A stretch of DNA of 61,638 bases from Welwitschia mirabilis. Its lineage: Eukaryota; Gnetophyta; Gnetopsida; Welwitschiales. Every line of letters starts with the position of its first letter. Within the stretch, counting starts at the first letter, position 1. A model generated the notes under the pieces. It had not been told where the DNA came from, did not search any database, and was given only the letters and a program-made list of their open reading frames with translations. Below, one piece after another: positions 34,487 to 46,679 of the stretch. The position numbers were made by a program, and so were the translations under genes. The stretch covers positions 222,251,747 through 222,313,384 of the forward strand of contig JBOZIK010000001.1 of NCBI GenBank assembly GCA_051453625.1, in the 5' to 3' direction.

Positions 34487-35842
34487 TGTCTTATAACGAA
34501 CTAGATTTAACTGAGTTTTCACTTAGTATTATTTTTTCCATAGTGATAACTAGGGTAGGTTTTCAAAATTATAACTTTTCCTACTTAAATACAAGTTACA
34601 AATTTAAATAAAGGAAAAAGAGTAGAGTATGAAATTGTGTTGTCAATAGGAAAAGAAAAAAGCAAGCAAGTTTTAAGTAATTATTTAATTCATGCTTTAG
34701 TAAGTCCTTATCTAACTATATGCTATGCTTATCTTGAAACAAAATTCAAATTATCAAGTATGATGGCTCAAGTTATGATAATATAATCTTATTCACCATA
34801 TGAGTGTTGATAAATTTGAAAGTTAATAATATTTTACAACCTAGTAATAAAAATGTAAATTTTAAACTTATAGTACATAAAACCCATGAAATTACTCAGA
34901 TATAAATTAATTGACTAATTGAATTCATTTGATTAATTAAACTAAACTTAATAATTACATTGATACTTAAGAATTCCTATTATAAATTAAATTGTAAGTA
35001 ATAATCAAAAGAAAGTAAATCCTTAGTATTAAATCAAAAAAACAAGTTAGATTACATTAGATATAGAATGAAGTGGAAAAGACTCCTTGGATTATCCTTG
35101 AAAACAAATTCACTCCATAAAAGAAGCACTTAGAAGGCCATTGCAACTTGATGCTCCAAGGTTTTATTCTTTAACCAAATGAAGGATGTTATAATAAAAT
35201 ATTTAAGGTCCTTTTATAAGCAAGTATGATGTTAAGGAATGGTTATAAGAATTTGGCTTATAGTGCTAGATGAGCAATTACATAATGACAAGATTAGATA
35301 ATGTGTTTTGTCATCTCTCATCACATAGAAATCCTTATGACATGATAACACTTGACTCGTAAATGCTATTACTATTACTAATCATTAACATCACCATGTG
35401 TCTCCATTATTATTTTACTTAATAATGCCATATGTTTTGTTACATATCATAATTACCACCACCACATGTCACCGAGAATGCTAGTTATTTTTTATGTGGA
35501 ACATAATCAAGCCCATAATTACATTTAATCAAATTTTTCCTGACAAATAAAAAATGTAATACTAGAGTTGTTTTACATAGAATACTTGGTACTATCAGGT
35601 GACATAAATGATGGTGTCAATGTTTTAGCTTGAACAATATTCATATTTTGCAAAGTCACTTAGAATGTGATAATTAACCTAAAAATGTCATGAAAAAATA
35701 ATAAGTTCATAGTTAATATAGAAAATAAATAAAAAACATGTTTTTATGATAAAACTAGTTATATTAATGTCTTTCATTAACATAAATTGATCATTTAACT
35801 TGATTAGAATGTTAAATTTTATATGTTCATAACCTTCATAGA
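34487..35842 (-). repeat. 5' LTR of minus-strand element F
   Basis: Copy of 8980-10345. On the minus strand it ends in CA at 34487, followed after 11 bases by the PBS. TATAAAAG on the minus strand is at 35211-35218, leaving about 600 bp of U3 and 730 bp of R-U5. The upper edge is approximate, as the two copies stop aligning near 35842 and 10345. A minus-strand open frame at 35688-35966 overlaps the edge and is taken as chance. Confidence 0.7.
35211..35218 (-). promoter_or_regulatory. TATA box of F LTR
   Basis: TATAAAAG on the minus strand (CTTATAAAAGGACC context). The 3' LTR has TACAAAAG at the same place. Confidence 0.55.
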
Positions 35843-38800
35843 GACCATAATCCCTAAACATATTACCCAACTTAGTAAGTATAAGAATCAATATTGGATG
35901 CCAAGGGGTCTTCATGAGATTCAAGAATAATAAGAACATTCTCAAATGACTCCTCCTTCTTCTCAAGCATTTTTCTATTCATATTCTTCATCCACTAATA
36001 AAAGAAAGTGAAATATCCTATTGATAAATCCTTTCATAACCCTTCTTCTCCACCTTCGTATGGTCCTCCTTCCCCTACTTATTGTGATTCATTCACTAGG
36101 TAAAATAATACCTACTTGGAGTAATTCCTAAAATATCAAAAGATTTGGATTAAAAAGTTTAGGGGAAAATAAAAAATTTTATGAAGAAATAAAAGGTTGT
36201 ATTAAAGAAATAAGAAAAAAATGGATTAAAATTTGGAAATGTTGGCTTCTCATAGAAGATCCATGAGATAAATTTCTCTCTTACTTTTTCTTTTCATCCT
36301 TCTCTACTTAAACTTTTTAATTTTTATAACTGTATTATAATTGCAATTTTTCTTATTATATTGACTTTTGTACTTAATAAAAAATCAACATGAATCTCTA
36401 TTTCAATTAATTTGGTTTTTATTATAAATAGAACTTAGTCAAAATCATGTTATCATAGTTTTAAGTTAATGAAATGTAACCCTCAAGACATAAATTTTAA
36501 CAGAGTCAGTACCACTCACTTCCCTAACTAGCATTGCCGCCTTATCTTATATAGACTAGATCCCATTTAACTAAGACATTTTATGCTTTATTTTCATTTT
36601 TTCTAGGATTTTTTTCTATGTTAAAAACTCATATAAATCAAATAATATAGACTTGTCATCCATTTTATCATTTTTAAAACATCATACTTCATCTCTCATA
36701 TATCATCTTTTTTTAGTCATTTTTTGACCATTTATATCATATACATTTTAAATTTAGAGATATAAGTCATTATAATTAAAGAGTCTTTTTTTTAAATATT
36801 TTTTTATTTTATATTAGTTTTCATTTCATATTTTCTAGTTTATTCATGCATTACATATTTTATTTTTTTAATTATTCTAAACTATATGAGCACATGCATC
36901 ATTGATTTCTTATTATATTTACATTCAATTGTTAATATCTTTTAAACTTTAAGGATAAAATTTAGCTTTGGCTAGGGGAAGTGACATTTGCACTTAAGTA
37001 CTTATCTTCCATGTTTTCTCTTTTTTCTTAAGTATAGTTTCAAATTACATTAGTGAATTTTCTTCAAAATTGCTTCATCTTTTTATACTTGATATCTTTG
37101 ATTTGTAATTTTTTTTCATGTTAACTAATCTTTTAACATTTGTTTTTGCTATGGAACTAGAAATATATTGATTAGGAGGTCTGATAATACATAAAAAGTG
37201 ATATTTACATCAAGAAATTTAGGCCTTTTTAGCATGATTAATTTTAATATTATGATGATTTTATGTATTTATTATGCTTAAAACCATGAAAATATAGTTT
37301 TACTAATAATTTTCCTTAACACTATGATTATGTAAGATACTTACATCACCTAAAGTATTGTGGTAGAAGATAGAGGTATGCCAACATTACTAGCAGTGGT
37401 GTTAGTCTTAGAAGAGGTAGCACTAGTTACTGTGACATGTATGGATTCCTACTTATGTTTCTAACCTATCTTAATGCAAGCAATCCATTCCAAGCATTTC
37501 TAAAAATATAATATGAAGGAGGAATATTTTCTAAGAAGAACTTCTTAATTTGACCCCATGACTAAAGCATAACCTTATGCACTTTGGACATTCTAAAGAA
37601 TGAACTCATTATGCCTTTGGATTTCTAATTATAAACCTCAATTATAGCTAATAAATACCTTACCTTACTTTAATTGAAGTACATTATATCATTTTCATAT
37701 TATACAAGAGATTATAGCTTTAATCATGAGTTCTTTCTAAACCTTCTATAGGGATTAGCTAGCTAAGAAGTTAGCATTATACTTCTTAATTAAGCATAAG
37801 TACTTTTATAGATTATATAAATTTACTTTGCTAATAACAAAGTATCAAATATTCTTAGTACATTACTTTGATATCAAGATTTGATGGATCTCATACTTGT
37901 TTTGCTTAGGGTTGGCTAAGGCATGTTATTACCTTAAGATCTTTTTGGTAATTCCCCTTTTCATTCTAGCTTGCATAACTTGAATGTTTATTTCATGGTT
38001 CTTTGAAGACCCCTGCTTTTAATGCTTATTTTATTTTTACTATGAAGTCTAGGTGGCTTAGATACATCACCCTCATATCTATGATGGACAATATTATGCC
38101 ATTATTCTTAAGCTAGAATTGCATGAGCCTCGTGTTTGTGGTGGATGAGACCATGCCACTCTACTTGAGTTAGAAGTAAAAGCTACATGAATTTACTTTA
38201 ATGCTTATACTTTTACATCAAGTTTTTATGCTAGTTTAAATGTTATATTACATTTCTAATTCTCTTATATGATTTTACTCTCTTATCATAATTATTAGTA
38301 TGGTTGCTTTTTTAATATCTCTTGTTATCTATCTCTATGAAAGAATGATACTATAACTATACTATGTATGGAATTTTTAATATTATTGGTAAAAGTTAGG
38401 TTTAACCATGTGAGATTTGTATCTCTAGGATGATCTTGCTATTTACCATACATTAATAATAAATACAAATGTAGCCATATTTACCATAAACAATAGGTCC
38501 CATGCTAGATATTCTAACTCTTCTTAAATATAATGGTCCCTTTCTCAGATCATTAAAAATAATTATTAAGGATAAAGAGTCAATCTTCCTTACTTTAATA
38601 ATTTCATAGGTAAGGCATTTAAAAAAATATATATGTATAGATGCATGATTTGAAATAACCTCACTTTACATGATGTAGAAACATGTTCCTTCTAACTCAT
38701 AAAATCTAAGTAAAGCATTCTTACTAATGTAAAAGCAATAAAATCTTAAAAATATTGGATTTATAATTAATCCATTACTCCCTATAAAATTATTAATTTC

Positions 38801-39213
38801 ATTATGTATAAAATGTATTAGTAGATCCTAGATTTGTAGGCATTCTAGATTTCTTATTCATGAAAAGTCCTTCTAGATTAAGATTTATTAACCTTGTTTA
38901 ATTTATCATTAGTTATAGAAAAATTAGCATCTATAGAATGGTGGTATTATATAATCTCTATAAATTTTTATAAATCATAAGTTTTAGGCTTATCTAATAA
39001 GGGATATAAATCAAATAAACACTAGTATGAAGGAACCAAAATCTAATTGGATCCGAAAAAACTGGATACTTTTCATTACTAGTATGCATAATAAACATGT
39101 TAATCAATGTTATTTTACAAGCATAATTCAGAGAAGTATTAGTTTCTTTACCTCCTATAATATGATAACATTCACATTTGAGTTACCTAAAAATTATCTA
39201 AATCTATGAGTTC
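35843..39213. other. Unassigned region between elements F and B
   Basis: 35850-36250 has plus-strand coding-like text (TPPSSQAFFYSYSSSTNKRK; PSSPPSYGPPSPTYCDSF), rich in Ser and Pro, family unknown. A decayed duplication with units of about 60 bp lies at about 38070-38190 (ATGATGGACAATATTATGCC and GGTGGATGAGACCATGCCAC). The rest (36300-38050 and 38200-39213) shows no motif I can defend on either strand. Confidence 0.4.
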
Positions 39214-40475
39214 TACTATACTACCAAATTATATCTATTTGATAGGGTACTTTGAGTAGTTTTGCAAGACATTAGATAGTTTTATGCTGAGTTTCAATAA
39301 TAATAGATTGCTAAGGAAAATATCACAAAAACGTGCAATCTTCATTACATTTAATACCATTTCAAGAAAATTGCAATACTTCCTATCTGAAGTAATAATC
39401 CTATAATCAAAAAGTCTAATTTCACATAGGAAACATCTTTACAAAGTCCATCATTTTCCTTGTCATCTAGATAATAGTACAAATAACAAAAGAATGTACA
39501 TTGACTAAGATTCTTACTATACTAATCTAGTAGCTAATTTGAATTTTGTATGATGTGACATTATCTCCTGTGACATCTAGATGACTAGTAGTACAAAACC
39601 TAAATATAACATTTCACTGAACTTTACCAAACTTTCACTATATGTCTTACATCTTCTTACACGACCATTAGAGTTTTATCACATCTGTTAGTATTTTTTG
39701 TTTTCAAAGTCTTTGTTTGTAATAAATACCTTCTCTATTCTTGACTTTAACATTATTTTATTTGGAATTATAAATTATCACAATAGGAAATCAAAGGGTA
39801 GGAGATCCATCCCTTATTATTATAAAGGCATGTCTTCCTTGGTGTTGGGCTATGTATCCTTCATTAAGGTGTTGTTGCTTTATACTATGGATGTTGGTTC
39901 AACTTAATCAAAACTCTATTTTTCTTTTCATATCTTTTGTTATGTGCATCTTTCTTATGGTATATGTTATTTATTATTCTATGATAACTTCATCTATGAT
40001 ATAGATCATGAGGAAAACCTTTGTCAAAATTTATATTATTAATTTAGATGCATTACATTTTATTTCCTATATTAACTTTTCATTATTTTCATATTTTATT
40101 TTATACATTAATAGCTTAAATTCATCTTGATCTAGTTATGGCTTTCTTTAATTGATCTAGATTATACAAGATCAAGTTTTATAACATGTTGATTTGGTAA
40201 TTGAATAGATTTTGCATTAGAATAGATTTTGCATCTCATTTGTATAGTATGTTCATTTGCATTATTTACTTTGCATTGTTATTTTGTTCTACTTAGAAAG
40301 TAGATATGCATTTTATTTGAAATCAATTCTCTTTCTTATCACCTATGCCTTTAATAGAGTTATACATTTGGATCTGATTTCATCCATATTAGTATGTTTA
40401 CTTATAAAATATATATATTTTGATAATTTTGAGGATTTGTTTGAGGACATAATATTTGCACATATATACACTGCA
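39214..40475 (+). repeat. 5' LTR of element B (Athila-like, 1262 bp)
   Basis: Starts TACTATACTACC, aligning with TGTTGCGCTACC of element I (first G now A), and ends CACTGCA six bases before the PBS. The family's U3 text (GGTACTTTGAGTAGTTTTGC), GTCATC hairpin words (39461-39476, about 39572-39585) and U5 text (GGGTAGGAGATCCATC) are present. The TATA box is degraded to AATAAATA near 39720. AGTTC precedes it (39209-39213). No matching 3' LTR with AGTTC was found. Confidence 0.7.
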
Positions 40476-40481
40476 ACATCT

Positions 40482-40499
40482 TGGCACTATTATTAGAAA
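40482..40499 (+). promoter_or_regulatory. Primer-binding site of element B (tRNA-Asp type, decayed)
   Basis: TGGCACTATTATTAGAAA against TGGCGCCGTTGCCGGGGA. Nine of 18 match and all nine differences are G-to-A or C-to-T. The identity rests on place (six bases after the LTR end, as in element I) as much as on sequence. Confidence 0.65.
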
Positions 40500-41290
40500 A
40501 GACTACTTAAAGTTCAAGAATTATCATTGCTTAGATAAGCAGTTTGGATTTTGATTCAGATATTTATCCATAGTAGAAATGTATGTTTATAGTATAATTA
40601 TAGAGTTTTCTTTCTGCATTTTTTATTTGTGTTTTAAAAATAATGCCTTATCATCCCCCCATCATCCAGAGAATGTGTGATGATGATGGCTCATAAAACT
40701 AGGTTTTTTTCATTTTATAATAGCTAAGATTTTTCCTATCATCTCGTTTATCATCCAAATGACTTAGTGGATAACTATCACTTTTCATTCTATGTTATTT
40801 CATAATTTTATTTTTCTATGTTCTTTGTTTTTATATTTCTTGTATTTTCTGTTATCCAAGTACATTATCTAGATAACTATTAATATGACATATATAGAGA
40901 TAGAACTAAGCATGTTAGGACATGGTAAACTTGGATAAAAGATGAAATATCAAAGAGAGTAACTATTAATTGAATAAAACATCTAAGAAGATTTGATTAA
41001 CTATGAACTAAACCCAGGTATGCATACCCTAGGCACACAAAATATTTCAAAAATTGGTAAGAATTTTTTTCTATATTTATTATTTCTAAATCTAATTTTT
41101 TCAAAGAATTTTTTTTGAAAACAAGGTTTAGAAGAAAATAGTTTTATTGAAATGTCAAATTCTATACAAAAATAGAAATAAGTAGCTTTACCTAATCCCC
41201 CTATCATGATAGGAACCTCTACTACTCCATGAATCCATATGCTAATATTACTCTTAAAAAATGAATTACAAATAAAAGTCATAAAATCCA
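40500..41290 (+). other. 5' leader of element B
   Basis: Untranslated region with GTCATC-type inverted repeats (TATCATCCAAATGAC, 40749-40763, and weaker ones near 40655). Aligns with the element I leader 60606-61390. The gag N-terminus present in I (from 61097) is not readable here. Confidence 0.5.
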
Positions 41291-42966
41291 AAATCCTTTT
41301 AATGTACCTCTTGATGATGATATTGAATTAAGAAATCTAAATGCATATCCTATTTTTAATAGAGAAAATGATAAAGATCCCCTCTAACATATAACAAACA
41401 TCAAAAAATTAGGGCTTACTTTTGAAAATGGTAAAAAATCAATTAGTTATCATAATTAGATGGTTATCTTTTCCATCACATTAAAAGGAAAAGGAAAATA
41501 ATGGATAAGAATTATCTTACATAAAAGATTAAAGACATGGAACCAAGTTGAAGAAGCATTTATAAGAAGACTTATAAGTGAAACAACAATAAGAAAAAGA
41601 AATAAAGAGGTAACAAATTTCCAATAACAATCTAATGAAGATTATGTCATTACTTATAAATGATTTTTTATTATAATTCATTCTAATCCCATTGATGTAT
41701 TCACTCAAGAAGAATTAGTAGAATATTTCTAAATGGACTTAATAGCCAAACTAAACAGCTTATAGATTTTTCATGTAGGGAAAATTTAATGAATCTCACA
41801 TTAGAAAAGGCATAAAGGTTGTTGGAAGATCTAGTGGAAGTAAGTAAAAAATGGCCTAAACTAATACCTAAATAAAATCATATTATAGGCCAAATCATAA
41901 AAGATCTTAAAGAAGTAAAACAATAAAAGGAGGAAGTAAAAACTAAAAAAGAATCAACAAATGTTGTTAAGGATTTCACAACAACATTAAAAAAATACAC
42001 TCAAATAATTTTAGATGCAAAAGTGGCAACTAAAAAGAGTGTGGTTTCAACTTTTATATGAAGATAACTATCATCTAACTAAAGAATGTCCTTTATTACC
42101 AACTTACAAAGAGTAAATTTATGAAGAGATGTGTGCAATCAACTAAAAGTCTTTAAACTTTAAAAATAAAAACTAAAATCAAAATTAAAGCCAATTTCAA
42201 CCTAGGATAAATGGATAACCTCACTTCCAATATTTTGAGAATAAATTTAAGAACTTTGAAACAAATCATCTAAAATTTCAACCATTTAGAAATGGATTTA
42301 AGAATTCTAACTTTTAAGAAAATAAATCAAGCTCCTAACCAAGTAACTCAAATTGTTAATCAAGTACATCAAATTCACAAAATTAAATTGATCCACTTAG
42401 AAATTTCATTGATGAATTAAGAAAATCTCAAGTGAAGAGAAATTCAAACATTGAAAATTTACTAAATGTTTTACAACAAACTATGCTTGAAAATAAAAAA
42501 TCATAAGGATAAGTTGTAATACAACCTTTACCAAAACCTAATAAAGTAAGAAAAGATTGTAAGGTTATGACAATAATTGGAAATGAAATAACACCTCCTA
42601 CCTATGAAGCTTTAACTTCTAAAAATGATAAGAAAAATGAAAAGAAGAAGAAAAAGATATTGAAATCTTAAAATTCATACTTTCCATTCTCCTTTAAGTG
42701 ATAAACTTAATAAGAAAAATTCTTCTCAAGATAAAGGAAAGAAACCTACTACTACTTGAATTGATAGATTAAATATCAATCCTACCTTGGATGATTATCT
42801 TAAAGCCTTAATGCAAGATATAAGCATAAATCTACCATCCTGGAAACTCTTGTAAGAAAATATTAAATATTCTAACTTGTGGAAAGATCTAATTAGGAGA
42901 AAATAAAAATAAACTATACTTAGTAAAGTCTTTCTAGCCTAATCTATATAAAATTAGTTTTGCAAA
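41291..42966 (+). pseudogene. Element B gag, first copy
   Basis: Reads NPFNVPLDDDIELRNLNAYP, then IFNRENDKDP, matching element I gag (NPFDLPPRDDEELKNLHMYP). Later blocks are RLKTWNQVEEAFIRRLISET, DNYHLTKECPLLPTYKE near 42070 (a knuckle-like segment with one Cys left), PRINGQPHFQYFE, FKNFETNHLKFQPF and IENLLNVLQQT. These fit an Athila-type gag of about 600 residues. Many TAA/TAG interruptions and some shifts are present. The last third is repeated after the gap. Confidence 0.65.
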
Positions 42967-43066
42967 NNNNNNNNNNNNNNNNNNNNNNNNNNNNNNNNNN
43001 NNNNNNNNNNNNNNNNNNNNNNNNNNNNNNNNNNNNNNNNNNNNNNNNNNNNNNNNNNNNNNNNNN
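42967..43066. other. Assembly gap (100 N) between two gag copies
   Basis: After the gap the sequence restarts at a point homologous to 41806. Unlike other gaps here the repeated flanks are over 1.1 kb long and clearly diverged. Confidence 0.9.
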
Positions 43067-44215
43067 AGAAAATACATGAAGGTTGTTGAAGGAACTAGTA
43101 GAAGTAAGTCAAACATGGCCTAAACCAACACCTAAAGAAAATCATACTATAGACCAAATCATAAAAGATCTTAAAGAAGTAAAACAAAAAAAGGAGGAAG
43201 TAAAAACATAAATAATAACTAACAAATGTAATTAAGAATTTCACAACAAATGATTTTAGATGCAAAAGTGGAAATTAAAAATAATGTAATTCCAACTTGT
43301 AATTTGTATTAAGATAACTATCATGTGACTAAAGAATGTTCTTTATTACCAATGTATAAAGAGAAAATTTATGAAGAAGTACATGTTTTTAACCAAAAAT
43401 CTTCAAACTTTAGAAATCAAAACCAAAATCAAAAGCAATTTCAACTTAGGATAAATGGGTAACTTAACTTTTAAACCTTTGAGAACAAATTCAAGAACTT
43501 TCAAATAAATCATCCAAACTTTAAACCATTTATAAATAGTTTTGAGAATGCTAATTTTTAATCAAAGAACTGAAAATTATAATCAAGTAACTCAAATTGT
43601 TAAGTAAGCATATTAAATTCTCAAAATCGAAATGATCCACTTAGAAATTCTATTGATGAAATAAGAAAATATCAAGAAAAGACAAATTCAAACATTGAAA
43701 ATCTTATTAATTTTATTCAATAAACTATACTTATGAATTAAATACCACAAGGATCACTTGAATACAACCTTTACCAAACCCTAATGAAGTAAGAAATGAT
43801 TCTAAGATTATGATAAGAAGTGAAAATGATATAACACATCCTACCCATAAGGCTTCAAATTTTAAAAATGATAAGAAAGATGAATAAAAAGAAGAGGATA
43901 TTGAAATCTTAGAAAATTACCCTTTCCCTTCTACTTTAAGTGATAAGGTTAATAAGAAACATTCTTCTCAAAATAAAGGAAGTAAACTTAGTATCCCTTG
44001 TCTTGATAGATTAAATACTAATCCTAACTTTGATGATTATTTTAAAGCCTTTATATAAGATGCGAGTATAAATTTACCATTTTAAAAATGCTTGTAAGAA
44101 ATCTTAAATATTATAAGTTGTGAAAAGATATAACTAGGAGAAAATAAAAACAAACTATACCTAGTAAAGTCTTTCTAGCTCAATCTATAACCAACTCAGT
44201 TTTGCACACATGTTC
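43067..44215 (+). pseudogene. Element B gag, second partial copy
   Basis: Aligns with 41806-42966 (shared words AATCATAAAAGATCTTAAAG, CCACTTAGAAATT, TTGTAAGAAA) with many substitutions and small indels. It runs on into the protease at 44215, so this copy belongs with the downstream pol, while the first copy belongs with the upstream LTR. Whether both lie in one element is open. Confidence 0.65.
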
Positions 44216-44700
44216 AAAAATTTAAGGACCTAGTGGTAGCAATAGTAGTATCAATTTAGAAGAAAATAAAAGAATAAAAAAATCTTTATTTGATATAGGA
44301 ATGAATGTTAACATTATAGCTTTACACATTTGTCAATAACTTGATTTAGAAACTAGAATTGAGCATATATGTATTGTCTTAGAATTGGAAAATATATCAG
44401 TAAAGAAATCAATAGGAATAATAAAAGATTTAGTGATTTAAATCAATGAAGAATTATATCCAATAGATGTGGCTATAATTTAAGTTGAGAATAATAGAAG
44501 TTATCCACTACTTCTAGATAGAGCATTTTATGCAACAACCCATTGTATTATTAATATAAGAACTATATTTATGGAATGTCATTTAGAAAATAAAAAGTTT
44601 ACCATTAGAGTTTTTGATGTCACCAAAAAATATCTAGGTTATGAGTGGAACATTGAAGAATAAGTTAAGTAAACATTATTTTTATAGCATCATACACTTA
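44216..44700 (+). pseudogene. Element B aspartic protease
   Basis: Active-site text LFDIGMNVNIIALHIC with Asp-Ile-Gly at 44292-44300 (Asp kept), then ICIVLELENISVKKSIGIIK, LYPIDVAII, NNRSYPLLLDRAFYATTHC (LLDRAF at the GRPF-like position), INIRTIFMECHLENKKFTIR and YLGYEWNIEE. It is about 140 codons with few stops (mostly TAA/TAG at likely Gln). It would cleave Gag-Pol. Confidence 0.7.
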
Positions 44701-45149
44701 AAGAGAGATGATTAATTCTTCATAAATCTAATTATATGATGATCCACTTGAAGTAAAAAACTTGAAAGCTTTTGATGGTGATGAACTCAAATATGAATGT
44801 TTAAGAATAGATTATTTTGATCACGAGAGTAAAGAAACTAAAAACCATAATATATGAAGAAGTTAAACATCTAAAAATAATTGAAATTTCATATTTTAAG
44901 AAAGGTGGTCCATTCCTGTCACCTAGATAATGGTATGAGATAACAGTTAACTCTAAAAAAATATCAACAGAAATTGAAAATCTAAATTTAAATCTAAAAT
45001 CTTTACCCAATGGACTAAAACATATCTTTATATTTGATGATCATAATAAACCATTAATAATAAATGAGAATATCATTTCTCAATAATAATTAGTTCTAAT
45101 CTCACTTTTGAATTCTAAAGTAAATGCATTTGCTTAGACTTACAAAGAC

Positions 45150-46041
45150 TTAATAGCCATTTCTACTTTCATTTTTCAACATAAAATCTACCTTGAAGAT
45201 AATGCAAAACCTATTAGATAATCCCAACATGGAATAAATTCAGCCCTTAAACAAGTTGTAAAAGATAAAATCATTAAATTAATGAATGCTATAATTATTT
45301 ATGCCACATCTGATAGTGAGTGGATTAGCCTTTTGATGGTAGTACCTAAGAAATGAGAGAAGTGAAGAATGTGTCTTAATTTTAGAAAGCTAAATGAAGT
45401 AACAAAGAAAGACTATTGCCTTTTACCTTTTTCTAACCTAACACTTGATATAATCCAAGGGTATAGTAGTTATAACCAAGTTTGCATAGTTAGTGAGGAT
45501 CAAGAAAAAACAAATTTTACTTTACCTTTTAGAACCTTTTTTTTTAAACACATGCTGTTTGAACTTTATAATGCTCCTAGTACTTTTCAATATGCAATAA
45601 TAGTATTTCTTCTGATATATTAGAGGATTCAATTAAAATTTTTATGGATCACTTCTTAATCTTTGATGAAAAATTTGAATAAATCTTAGAAAGGTTAGAG
45701 AAAGTCCTTGATAGATGCATTGAGAATGGCCTAAATTTGAGTTGGAAGAAGAGTTTCTTTTTAGTTAACAATAGAATTATCTTAGATCACAACATTAAGG
45801 AATTAGGATGATCTCTGAAAAAGTAAGTATCATTAAAAACCTAACTCCTCAAATAAATATAAAATAAGTTAGGTCTTTTCTTAGTCATTGTGATTGTTAT
45901 CATTACTTTATTTAGGATTATCATAAAATTTGTAAACCACTTCACTTGTTACTTGAAAAAGAATCTAAATTTGAATGGAATAAATCTTATTAGCTTACTT
46001 TTGAAACAATTAAAGATAAAATCTCTTTCATACTTATAGTA
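45150..46041 (+). pseudogene. Element B reverse transcriptase
   Basis: Blocks in order: NSALKQVVKDKIIKLMNA, DSEWISLLMVVPKK, then a clean run (45369-45623) with MCLNFRKLNEVTKKDYCLLP, SYNQVCIVSEDQEKTNFTLP, FFKHMLFELYNAPSTFQYA. After a frame change, the catalytic box is FMDHF (45641-45652), so the second Asp of F/YxDD is His (GAT/GAC to CAC). ERLEKVLDRC and NGLNLSWKKSFFLV follow, then the segment before RNase H. Inactive by mutation of the catalytic pair, plus stops. Confidence 0.8.
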
Positions 46042-46141
46042 NNNNNNNNNNNNNNNNNNNNNNNNNNNNNNNNNNNNNNNNNNNNNNNNNNNNNNNNNNN
46101 NNNNNNNNNNNNNNNNNNNNNNNNNNNNNNNNNNNNNNNNN
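46042..46141. other. Assembly gap (100 N) with duplicated 62-bp flanks
   Basis: Bases 45980-46041 recur at 46142-46203 with one difference (CATACTT against CACACTT). Probably two unmerged contig ends, so the protein-coding region is likely continuous here. Confidence 0.9.
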
Positions 46142-46660
46142 ATAAATCTTATTAGCTTACTTTTGAAACAATTAAAGATAAAATCTCTTTCACACTTATA
46201 GTAATGGGATCCAATTGGAATCAAGATTTTGAATTAATGTGTGATGCTAGTAATATTTTCATGAGTAGAGTTCTTGAATAGAAGTATGAAAAGGATTTTA
46301 AAATTATATATTATCATAGCAAAAATTTATCTAATAATAAATCAAATTATACTATTACTAAGAAAGAAATATTAACCATAATATTTTTTCCTTGATAATC
46401 TTAGACACTATCTTTTAGGCTTTCATATAAATGTTTATATTGATTATGCAACTATTAAATACCTCATGACCAAGAAAGATTCTAGTACTAAACTTAACAT
46501 ATGGATCATCCTTATAAAAGAATTAAATCTTACCATCATTGATAAAAAAGAAAAATATAATAATATAGCAGATAATTTCTAATGTCTTTCTTCTTCTCAT
46601 GATGATCTTATGATTGATGATTTTCTTCTAGATGAAGAACGTTTTGTCATATCTTCTACT
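46142..46660 (+). pseudogene. Element B RNase H
   Basis: Reads LTFETIKDKISFTLIVM, then FELMCDASNIFMSRVL (catalytic CDAS Asp kept), KIIYYHSKNL, YTITKKEILTIIF, DNLRHYLLGFHINVYIDYAT, LMTKKDSSTKLNIWIILIKE and the terminal NIADNF-type block (consensus VADxLSR). Only a few interruptions in about 130 codons. Confidence 0.8.
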
Positions 46661-46679
46661 CACTCTCCTCCTTTGTATG

